A DNA stretch of 19,094 nucleotides from JANOXC01 sp031418215 (GTDB taxonomy: Bacteria; Bacteroidota; Bacteroidia; AKYH767-A; OLB10). The notes beneath the pieces were generated by a model. It was not told the DNA's origin. It worked only from the letters and a program-made list of their open reading frames with translations, and ran no database searches. Of the stretch, positions 1-5,904 are shown piece by piece (the stretch's first letter is position 1; every line of letters starts with the position of its first letter). The position numbers and the translations under genes were made by a program. The DNA lies in assembly GCA_031418215.1 (NCBI GenBank), contig JANOXC010000087.1, positions 1 to 19,094 on the forward strand, given 5' to 3'.

Positions 1-318
1 GGCTTCTTCCGCTTTGATTTTTTCCAAATACGCTTTTTCAGCTTCACTTTTAGCCAATTTTGTTGCGTCTTCAGCAATTTTCTTTTGTGCTTCAATACGT
101 TCAAATATCTCGTAAATCAAAATATCCGCCTCCGACACATTGGCATTCGGATAGGCTTTTGCCGCTTTAGCATAAGCCAAAGCTTCTTTAAAGTTCTTTT
201 GATTTAAAGCCGTGCGTGCTTTATCAATATTGCAAGCATAATCATAGCACTTTTGCGCCTTCAATACTGAGGGGGTGCAAAAAGCCAAGATGCAGATAAA
301 AATAAGTTGACATTTCAT
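1..318 (-). CDS. Exported TPR/coiled-coil protein, 3'-truncated
   Basis: The first 106 codons of a minus-strand gene are visible; the frame stays open to the window edge, so the C-terminal part is missing. The start is ATG at 318. Residues 1-22 look like a Sec signal peptide: a short charged N-terminus, a hydrophobic core and a likely cut before QKCYDY. Residues 30-60 (IDKARTALNQKNFKEALAYA and following) have the length and alanine pattern of one TPR-like helical hairpin. From about residue 76 the chain becomes a Lys/Glu/Ala-rich helix that is probably a coiled coil. In Bacteroidota, proteins with this start often continue into WD40, TIR or formylglycine-enzyme-like domains, but none can be seen here, so no function is assigned. 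Export is well supported; the fold is inference. Confidence 0.75.
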   Translation of the reverse strand, partial: MKCQLIFICILAFCTPSVLKAQKCYDYACNIDKARTALNQKNFKEALAYAKAAKAYPNANVSEADILIYEIFERIEAQKKIAEDATKLAKSEAEKAYLEKIKAEEA

Positions 319-381
319 TAGTCAAATGTTTGTTTTAATTATTCACAGCCTTTAGCCTTTATCTTTTGCGACAAACCATCA

Positions 382-402
382 ATCCGCGTTTGCAACGCGG
401 AT
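382..402. repeat. Perfect REP-like palindrome
   Basis: Nine-base arms ATCCGCGTT and AACGCGGAT are separated by the loop TGC, forming a perfect GC-rich hairpin in AT-rich intergenic DNA. It is followed by five T on the plus strand, but no plus-strand gene ends here, so a terminator role is unlikely. The core GCGTTTGNAACGC recurs 15 bases downstream in the terminator hairpin at 417-429. The form resembles REP elements, which are short imperfect palindromes scattered between genes. Confidence 0.6.
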
Positions 403-409
403 TTTTGCC

Positions 410-429
410 AAAAAAAGCGTTTGTAACGC
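410..429 (-). terminator. Rho-independent terminator after trpG
   Basis: Read on the minus strand, a short hairpin GCGTT-ACA-AACGC (429 to 417) is followed directly by seven T (416 to 410). It lies about 50 bases past the stop codon of the amidotransferase gene and in the right orientation. The stem is only 5 bp, but it is GC-rich and the T-run is uninterrupted. It shares its core with the palindrome at 382-402. Confidence 0.5.
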
Positions 430-479
430 GAAGTTTACTTATTGCAATTAAATAAAATCACCATAATATTTGCAATAAA

Positions 480-1058
480 CTAAATCTCGAGCCAATTTTG
501 GATTAACTGCTTTCCAACAGGTGTCATAATTGATTCAGGATGAAACTGCACACCGTATAAAGGATATTTCTTATTGCGCATTGACATAATATTTTTCTCG
601 TTATCAACTGCGGTAATAATAAAATCATGGGGAAGATTTTTCTCATCCACCACCCAGCTATGGTAACGTCCTGCGGGAAATGATTTGGGTAAATTAGAAT
701 AGAGCGGATCTGCATGATCAATAACGGTACAATTGCGCTGCAATCCATGCATAACATTATCCAATTGTTTCAATGTACCGTTAAAAGCTACAGCCAATGC
801 CTGATGGCCCAAACAAACTCCTAATATCTTCTTGTTTTGATAGGCCTGTTTTATTAGTGAAATCAAAACACCTGCTTCTTCTGGTAAACCGGGTCCTGGT
901 GAAAGGATTATAGAATCATAATTAACCAGGTTCTTCAGATCAAAGGCATCATTTCGTATCACGTCACATGCAGACCCTGTCAGTTCTTCAACATAATGTA
1001 AAATGTTGTATGTGAATGAATCGTAATTGTCAAGCAGGAGGATGCGCTGTTCTTTCAA
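480..1058 (-). CDS. trpG: Glutamine amidotransferase, anthranilate/aminodeoxychorismate synthase component II
   Basis: This is a class-I glutamine amidotransferase of 192 residues, the usual length of stand-alone TrpG/PabA subunits. It would release ammonia from glutamine for a chorismate-using partner (TrpE or PabB) in tryptophan or folate synthesis. Visible marks are the N-terminal strand RILLLDNYDSFTYN, the oxyanion region SPGPGLPEEAG (residues 53-63), the nucleophile elbow GVCLGHQ with Cys82, and the catalytic His172 and Glu174 in FHPES. The start appears to be TTG (1058-1056): an in-frame TAA lies four codons upstream, and no ATG occurs before the essential first strand. No trpE, pabB or other trp gene is adjacent, so tryptophan and folate roles cannot be separated from sequence. 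It is divergent from ridA across 61 bases and ends in a hairpin terminator. Confidence 0.93.
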   Translation of the reverse strand: MKEQRILLLDNYDSFTYNILHYVEELTGSACDVIRNDAFDLKNLVNYDSIILSPGPGLPEEAGVLISLIKQAYQNKKILGVCLGHQALAVAFNGTLKQLDNVMHGLQRNCTVIDHADPLYSNLPKSFPAGRYHSWVVDEKNLPHDFIITAVDNEKNIMSMRNKKYPLYGVQFHPESIMTPVGKQLIQNWLEI

Positions 1059-1069
1059 TTTTGTTTACT

Positions 1070-1077
1070 TATCTTCG
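1070..1077 (+). promoter_or_regulatory. Possible -7 element for ridA
   Basis: TATCTTCG matches the Bacteroidota -7 consensus TANNTTTG except at one base. It would give a leader of about 35 nt before the ridA ATG at 1120. No clear -33 TTG is seen at the expected distance. It lies five bases from the oppositely oriented candidate at 1083-1090. Confidence 0.35.
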
Positions 1078-1082
1078 GTGAT

Positions 1083-1090
1083 CAAAAATA
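1083..1090 (-). promoter_or_regulatory. Possible -7 element for trpG
   Basis: On the minus strand this reads TATTTTTG, a full match to TANNTTTG, 24 bases upstream of the TTG start of the amidotransferase. A -33 TTG is not evident. It is back to back with the ridA candidate, so the two promoters would overlap. Confidence 0.42.
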
Positions 1091-1119
1091 GGAAAGAAAC
1101 ACGGTATATATATTATAAC

Positions 1120-1497
1120 ATGAAAACAATCATTCAGACAAAAAATGCACCTTCACCCATCGGACCGTACAGCCAGGCTGTATTATCAGGGAATATGTTG
1201 TTTATTTCAGGACAGGTAGCCATCGTACCGGAAACGGGAATACCTATGCTTGATGATATTCAAAGTGAAACACACCAAGTAATGAAAAACATTACTGCTA
1301 TTTTAAAAGAAGCGGGAATGGATATGAGCAATGTAATAAAGGCCAGTATTTTTTTAATGGACATGGGTCAGTTCAAACTGGTTAATGAAGCTTATGGCAC
1401 TTACTTTAAAAGTGATTTTCCGGCACGTGAAACAATACAGGTTTCAAAACTTCCTTTAAACGTAAATGTTGAAATAAGTATGATAGCTGTTAAGTAA
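1120..1497 (+). CDS. ridA: RidA family enamine/imine deaminase
   Basis: The 125-residue product is a YjgF/YER057c/UK114 (RidA) protein. RidA hydrolyses reactive 2-aminoacrylate and related enamines/imines released by PLP enzymes such as threonine dehydratase, producing 2-ketoacids and ammonia, and so protects PLP enzymes in the cytosol. Family marks are the N-terminal APSPIGPYSQA (residues 10-20), FISGQV (28-33), and the C-terminal signature PARETIQVSKLPLNVNVEIS with the carboxylate-binding Arg103 and Glu118. I chose ATG 1120 because the protein then begins MKTIIQTKNAPSP, as in the family; the open frame extends upstream to 1027 but would read back across the promoter region. It converges on the M61 peptidase gene with 63 bases between stop codons. 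Confidence 0.95.
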   Translation: MKTIIQTKNAPSPIGPYSQAVLSGNMLFISGQVAIVPETGIPMLDDIQSETHQVMKNITAILKEAGMDMSNVIKASIFLMDMGQFKLVNEAYGTYFKSDFPARETIQVSKLPLNVNVEISMIAVK

Positions 1498-1560
1498 TTC
1501 TCGCTTTGGGAATTTTCCTTGATCAGAAGAATAACAAAAAACTGCTGTTTTAAAACCTTC

Positions 1561-3291
1561 TCATACAATATGCTCAAGTCCGCACCATTCCTTAAAGTTC
1601 CTCTTTTGCACGTCTGTTGCATCATTAATCAAAGAAAGAAAATATCCAGGATAATATTCGTGATTGCCGGATTGAATTTGAAGCACACGCTTTTGTTTCT
1701 GAGTAAATACCTCCAATGTAATTTCTTTACCTTCGAAATAATTAATCAGATCCTGTAGATTATTTTCAACTTTTATATTGTTTACACAAATCACTTCATC
1801 ATCCTTGTTTAAACCGGCCATTTCTGCAGGCGATGAAGGGGCAATCTGCAATATCTTCGTCACTGTCCCTTCAACAAAAGTCCTAAATCCAAAGTAGCGC
1901 TCTGAACTTTTGGGAGAAGGTTTGGAACTGATATAACATCCAACATCAGTTAATAATTCCTGTAAAAGGAAATTATAGGAATTTCGGCCATTGATATATA
2001 ATTCAAATATTTCCTCAGCATCAGCACCACCTAGGTTTTCTACAAGTGATTGGATATCCTGTTCGCGATACCCTCTGTTTTGTAAAGCAAAATCATTGTA
2101 TAAAGCCAACATTACATTATCTAATGAATTTTTTCCGGAGGAATTTTTTCGGATAAACAAATCCAGCATTAAAGCAATTAAACTTCCTTCATCGTAGATA
2201 GAAGTTTTACGGTTGGGAATGCCAGCAACATATCCATCCAGCCAGGTATCAAAACTGGATTCTGCAACGGACAAATTAAATCTGCCATAATTATCCATGT
2301 GCTTTTGTAAACGGGCATTTAATTCAATTAAATATTGTTGAAGATTGAAAGAACCACATCTTGCTAAAAACAAATCGCCGTAATAGGTTGTAAATCCTTC
2401 ATACACCCAACCCAAACTACTGTAGTTTTCTTTCGAGTAATAATAAGGAAGCATCTGAACAGGACGAATCGTTTTAATATTCCATGCATGAAACAGTTCA
2501 TGAGATGCTACGCCAATCAAATCATTATACAATTCTTCTTCCATTAATCGATAACCCGGACCCAATGCCAATACTGTAGAATTAGTATGTTCCACGCCGT
2601 GATAAAATTTAAAAGGTAATATCAATAAAAGAAAATGATACTCATTGGCGGGAAAAGTTTTCATCATCTCCATTTGTGTTATGGTAAATGCTTTGAAATC
2701 TTTTAACAACCGTTCCCAATCTGGTTTGCACTCGCCGCTGATCCACACATTAAAATTAATATCATTTACCTCATACGAATGATGTTGAAGCTTTGGCGAG
2801 GCCATTACAGGACAATCAACCAATTCATGAAAATCGGCAGCTTGAAACAAATTATTTCCTTTGTTTAAAAGTCCTGTTGCAACTTGCCAGTTTGCCGAAA
2901 TATTCAACTGCAGCATACAAGGTAAATGCAATCGGTCATCAACATAAAAACAAAAATGAACAGGGTTTAAATAAAGTAACTCTTTATCAGTCCAGCAACC
3001 ACCGGCATCAGGCTGCGCTGAATAATAATTATACTTTACAATGATCTTTGACACATCTTTAGTTTCAATATGCCAGGTATCCTTATTGGTTTTATGAAAT
3101 GGCAAATGATTATCCTGGCTGTCGAAGGCAACCCATTGTTGAATATTCTTAGCGAAGTTGCCCAGTTCATAGCGCCCGGGTCGCCAGGATGGGAGATGAA
3201 GCACGATGCTGTCATCGTTAATGTTGTCAATAGTCAATACAACTTCAATAAATCTTGAATCAGGCTGTGGAGATGATATATGGTAATGCAT
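1561..3291 (-). CDS. M61 family metallopeptidase with C-terminal PDZ domain
   Basis: This 576-residue protein belongs to the M61 (glycyl aminopeptidase) family. Domains in order are an N-terminal beta-sandwich (about 1-175), a gluzincin-like catalytic domain (about 185-450) and a PDZ domain (about 470-540, with GLNKDDEVICVNNIKV). The zinc site is HELFH at 264-268, with Glu265 as general base and Glu298 in WVYEGFTTYY as third ligand; AGIPN and SIYDEGSLIALMLDL are further family motifs. All key residues are present and the length is normal. There is no signal peptide, so the enzyme is probably cytosolic and acts on small peptides; M61 enzymes studied elsewhere remove N-terminal Gly or Ala, but this specificity is not shown here. 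The start is ATG 3291, preferred over TTG 3300, which overlaps a likely -7 element. Confidence 0.92.
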   Translation of the reverse strand: MHYHISSPQPDSRFIEVVLTIDNINDDSIVLHLPSWRPGRYELGNFAKNIQQWVAFDSQDNHLPFHKTNKDTWHIETKDVSKIIVKYNYYSAQPDAGGCWTDKELLYLNPVHFCFYVDDRLHLPCMLQLNISANWQVATGLLNKGNNLFQAADFHELVDCPVMASPKLQHHSYEVNDINFNVWISGECKPDWERLLKDFKAFTITQMEMMKTFPANEYHFLLLILPFKFYHGVEHTNSTVLALGPGYRLMEEELYNDLIGVASHELFHAWNIKTIRPVQMLPYYYSKENYSSLGWVYEGFTTYYGDLFLARCGSFNLQQYLIELNARLQKHMDNYGRFNLSVAESSFDTWLDGYVAGIPNRKTSIYDEGSLIALMLDLFIRKNSSGKNSLDNVMLALYNDFALQNRGYREQDIQSLVENLGGADAEEIFELYINGRNSYNFLLQELLTDVGCYISSKPSPKSSERYFGFRTFVEGTVTKILQIAPSSPAEMAGLNKDDEVICVNNIKVENNLQDLINYFEGKEITLEVFTQKQKRVLQIQSGNHEYYPGYFLSLINDATDVQKRNFKEWCGLEHIV

Positions 3292-3297
3292 AGTGGG

Positions 3298-3305
3298 CAA
3301 ATATC
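3298..3305 (-). promoter_or_regulatory. Possible -7 element abutting the M61 gene
   Basis: The minus strand reads GATATTTG, one mismatch from TANNTTTG, ending only six bases before ATG 3291. Transcription starting about seven bases downstream of the element would begin at or very near the start codon, implying a leaderless or nearly leaderless mRNA. No -33 TTG is visible. Confidence 0.3.
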
Positions 3306-3311
3306 CTTAAA

Positions 3312-3421
3312 ATAGTTAGTAGTTGGGAGTTCGGAGTTCGGAGTTAATTAATACTAAAAATCTCGAAAATTAAAACTCTCAATTTTTTTCTCCGAACTCC
3401 GAACTCATTACTCAAAACTCA
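3312..3421. repeat. Inverted pair of heptanucleotide arrays
   Basis: The left arm (3312-3346) consists of five consecutive 7-base units of pattern NNAGTTN, best copies GGAGTTC. The right arm (3387-3421) is five units of the complementary pattern, best copies GAACTCC. The arms are in register. Their inner 17 bases (3327-3343 and 3390-3406) are perfectly complementary, with 46 bases between them. The element sits in the divergent region between the M61 gene and lpdA. It could fold as a long stem in RNA or as a cruciform. It is not a CRISPR array (units far too short, no spacers) and not coding. Confidence 0.8.
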
Positions 3422-3432
3422 TTCAAAAAAAG

Positions 3433-3440
3433 TACTTTCG
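3433..3440 (+). promoter_or_regulatory. Possible -7 element for lpdA
   Basis: TACTTTCG matches TANNTTTG except one base and lies 20 bases before the lpdA ATG, giving a leader of roughly 10-15 nt. The same octamer precedes the saccharopine dehydrogenase-like gene (7307-7300, minus). No -33 element is seen. Confidence 0.35.
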
Positions 3441-3460
3441 CAGACCAATTAACACATCAT

Positions 3461-4849
3461 ATGAACTACGATTTAATAGTAATAGGAACCGGACCGGGCG
3501 GCTATGTGGCTGCAATTCGTGCATCTCAACTTGGAATGAAGGTCGCTGTCGTTGAAAAAGAATCACTTGGCGGGGTTTGTTTGAACTGGGGATGTATCCC
3601 AACGAAAGCTTTAATAAAAAGTGCACAGGTATTTGAATATGTTAGCCATGCAAAGGATTATGGTGTTACTGTTGATAATTTTAAAGCTGATTTTGAGGGA
3701 ATGGTAAGCCGAAGTCGTGGTGTTGCCGATGCCATGAGTAAAGGCGTTCAATTTCTGTTAAAGAAGAATAAAGTGGAGACCATCAGTGGGTACGGAAAAG
3801 TAAAGCCTGGCAGAAAGGTGGAAGTGAAGGCTGCCGATGGAACAGTTCAGACTATTGAAGCAAAGCATATTATTTTAGCTACCGGCGCACGTAGCCGTGA
3901 ATTACCTGCTTTGAAGCAGGATGGCAAAAAAATTGTTGGATACCGTGATGCCATGGTTCTTCCTGCGTTACCAAAGAGTATGGTAGTGGTAGGTTCAGGA
4001 GCAATAGGAAGTGAGTTTGCTTATTTTTATAATGCTTTAGGAACGAAAGTAACCCTGGTTGAATTCATGCCTGTAATTGTTCCCGTAGAAGATGAAGAAA
4101 TAAGCAAACAATTGGAGCGAAGTTTTAAAAAGGCAGGAATCAATGTGATGACCGGTGCAACCGTTGAAGCGGTTGATACAGCCGGTGCCGGATGCAAGGT
4201 TAAAATACAGACCAAAAAAGGAGAAGAGTTTATTGAATGTGATGTTGTATTATCAGCGGTAGGTATTACTCCTAATATTGAAAATATTGGATTGGAAGAA
4301 GTTGGTATTATCACCGATAAGGGTAAAGTATTGGTCAATGATTATTACCAGACTAATTTACCCGGTTATTATGCAATCGGTGATATCGTAAAAGGGCCTG
4401 CATTGGCGCATGTTGCTTCAGCTGAAGCAATAACCTGTGTTGAAAAAATAGCAGGATTACATGTGGAACCAATCAACTACAACAATATTCCCGGCTGTAC
4501 TTATTGCACCCCTGAAATTGCTTCTGTAGGCATGACAGAGAAAGCCGCTAAGGAAGCAGGCATTGAGATAAAAGTTGGCAAGTTTCCATTTTCAGCCAGC
4601 GGAAAAGCAAAGGCATCAGGGAATGCTGATGGTTTTGTTAAAGTTATTTTTGATGCCAAATACGGCGAGTGGCTGGGCGCCCATTTTATTGGTGCCAATG
4701 TTACTGAACTCATTGCTGAAGTTGTGGTAGCGCGTAAGTTAGAAACAACAGGCCATGAAATCATCAAATCCATTCATCCTCATCCTACTATGAGCGAAGC
4801 GGTGATGGAAGCTGTGGCTGCTGCTTATGGTGAAGTGATTCATATTTAA
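3461..4849 (+). CDS. lpdA: Dihydrolipoyl dehydrogenase (E3)
   Basis: Dihydrolipoamide dehydrogenase reoxidises the lipoyl groups of 2-oxoacid dehydrogenase complexes and the glycine cleavage system, passing electrons through a disulfide and FAD to NAD+. The 462-residue protein has normal family length. Visible features are the FAD-binding GTGPGG (9-14), the redox disulfide in GGVCLNWGCIPTK (Cys40, Cys45), a second Rossmann motif VVGSGAIGSEFA for NAD, the FAD-binding YAIGDIVKGPALAHVA, and the C-terminal dimer-partner active-site pair His441/Glu446 in HPHPTMSE. The spacing of Cys, His and Glu is that of active enzymes rather than of mercuric reductase or glutathione reductase paralogues. No E1 or E2 gene is adjacent, so this is a stand-alone copy that may serve several complexes. 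Confidence 0.97.
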   Translation: MNYDLIVIGTGPGGYVAAIRASQLGMKVAVVEKESLGGVCLNWGCIPTKALIKSAQVFEYVSHAKDYGVTVDNFKADFEGMVSRSRGVADAMSKGVQFLLKKNKVETISGYGKVKPGRKVEVKAADGTVQTIEAKHIILATGARSRELPALKQDGKKIVGYRDAMVLPALPKSMVVVGSGAIGSEFAYFYNALGTKVTLVEFMPVIVPVEDEEISKQLERSFKKAGINVMTGATVEAVDTAGAGCKVKIQTKKGEEFIECDVVLSAVGITPNIENIGLEEVGIITDKGKVLVNDYYQTNLPGYYAIGDIVKGPALAHVASAEAITCVEKIAGLHVEPINYNNIPGCTYCTPEIASVGMTEKAAKEAGIEIKVGKFPFSASGKAKASGNADGFVKVIFDAKYGEWLGAHFIGANVTELIAEVVVARKLETTGHEIIKSIHPHPTMSEAVMEAVAAAYGEVIHI

Positions 4850-4876
4850 AATACTTTTTCACTTGTAAGCGTAAGC

Positions 4877-4893
4877 GCGTGGCTATGCCACGT
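4877..4893. repeat. REP-like palindrome after lpdA
   Basis: CGTGGC and GCCACG arms surround a TAT loop, extended by one G-T pair at the base. It lies 28 bases past the lpdA stop codon but has no T-run, so it may stabilise the transcript end rather than terminate. Confidence 0.55.
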
Positions 4894-5025
4894 GTTAAGT
4901 TATTTCACAGGCTTCCAGCCGGATAACAGGCAAAAATCAGCTTATTTTGTATAGAATAATTACAATCCGTAAGGTAAAATAGCACAGGAACCCGGAGCTT
5001 TTTTTTATCAATTCAATAAGTGAAA

Positions 5026-5042
5026 TCAGGCAAGATGCCTGA
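5026..5042. repeat. Short palindrome TCAGGC...GCCTGA
   Basis: Six-base arms TCAGGC and GCCTGA flank the loop AAGAT. It is one member of the cluster between lpdA and trmN6, sequence-unrelated to its neighbours. Confidence 0.5.
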
Positions 5043-5146
5043 AAATAATTTGATACGAGGCGGGGACTCGCACCTACACTTTAATGTGAGGTTATTTTAA
5101 AACGATATTTGTAATCCGTTCCGACGTTATGTTAATCGGAATTGCG

Positions 5147-5154
5147 TAAATTTG
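5147..5154 (+). promoter_or_regulatory. Possible -7 element for trmN6
   Basis: TAAATTTG is a full match to TANNTTTG, 18 bases before ATG 5173. Transcription would begin near 5160, leaving a short A-rich leader. No -33 TTG is found at 19-21 bases upstream. Confidence 0.42.
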
Positions 5155-5172
5155 TTATGGGTATAAATAAAT

Positions 5173-5904
5173 ATGCCTGGCGTTTTTATGTCTCAGACAG
5201 TATTTCATTTTAAGCATTTTACCATTCACCAGGACCGTTGTGCCATGAAAGTGGGCACTGATGGTGTTTTATTAGGTGCATGGGTTGAACCGGGAAATTC
5301 GCAAACAATTCTTGACATTGGAACAGGAACAGGATTGATTGCTTTAATGCTTGCACAAAAATCAATCGCAAAAATTGATGCCATTGATATTGATGAAAAT
5401 GCCTGCAGCCAGGCTGATGAAAATATTACAGCTTCAAAATGGTTTGATCGGATCAATGTTCATCATTGTTCATTGCAGCTATATATATTGAGTTGTTCTG
5501 TCAAATATGACCTCATCGTAAGTAATCCGCCTTATTTTATAGATGCATATAAAGCGGATGATTTTTCACGAAACCTTGCCAGACAAGCAGATGCCGCACT
5601 CAGTTTTGACGAATTGATTTTAGGAGTAAAAGCATTGCTGAAAGAAGTTGGTAAGTTTTGCGTTATTCTGCCAAGTAAAGAAGGCGTTTATTTTAAATCA
5701 AAAGCTGCTATTGCCGGACTTTATTGCAACAGAATCACTCACGTAAAAACAAAGAGTGACAAAGACGAAAAACGGTTGATCATGCAATACATGTTTAAAA
5801 AAGAACCGCTGGTAGAAGATGAGTTAATCATCCATGATGAGGACTTGAGTTATACTGACAACTACAGGATGTTAACGAAGGATTTTTATCCGGCCTTTAG
5901 TTAG
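5173..5904 (+). CDS. trmN6: tRNA1(Val) (adenine(37)-N6)-methyltransferase
   Basis: This is a Rossmann-fold, SAM-dependent N6-adenine methyltransferase of the YfiC/TrmN6 family, which methylates A37 next to the anticodon of a valine tRNA. The N-terminal block HFKHFTIHQDRCAMKVGTDG is characteristic of the family. SAM motif I is ILDIGTGTGLIALML (46-60), and the catalytic NPPY motif is at 118-121 in IVSNPPYF. SFDELI near 144-149 and the C-terminal length also fit. The 243-residue reading starts at ATG 5173, preceded by an A-rich leader and a -7 match; ATG 5188 (giving MSQTVFHFKHF) aligns equally well with homologues and may be the true start. The stop codon abuts that of the convergent downstream gene with no spacer. 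Confidence 0.92.
   Translation: MPGVFMSQTVFHFKHFTIHQDRCAMKVGTDGVLLGAWVEPGNSQTILDIGTGTGLIALMLAQKSIAKIDAIDIDENACSQADENITASKWFDRINVHHCSLQLYILSCSVKYDLIVSNPPYFIDAYKADDFSRNLARQADAALSFDELILGVKALLKEVGKFCVILPSKEGVYFKSKAAIAGLYCNRITHVKTKSDKDEKRLIMQYMFKKEPLVEDELIIHDEDLSYTDNYRMLTKDFYPAFS

Larger units (their letters stand above)
4850..5172. other. Gene-free stretch with a mosaic of palindromes
   Basis: This 323-base gap holds no credible reading frame or RNA gene. It contains a run of short palindromes with different sequences: 4877-4893, 4910-4920 (GGCT-TCC-AGCC), 5026-5042, 5056-5070 (CGAG, 7-base loop, CTCG), 5072-5092 (ACCTACAC with GTGAGGT, one bulged base) and 5119-5141 (TTCCGA with TCGGAA). The final 30 bases carry the likely trmN6 promoter. 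None of the hairpins is followed by a convincing T-run, so lpdA has no clear terminator here. The make-up looks like clustered REP-type elements. Confidence 0.6.

Noticed and set aside
1538..1551. Possible bidirectional terminator between ridA and the M61 gene (AAAAC-TGCT-GTTTT)
   Set aside because: The stem is five bp with a single G-C pair and is not stable enough to call; A/T richness explains it.
5051..5092. T-arm-like sequence on the minus strand (GGTGCGAGTCCCC), suggesting a tRNA fragment
   Set aside because: The flanking stems do not pair as a T-stem or acceptor, and no anticodon or D arm is found upstream. The hairpins in the block are better explained as small palindromes.
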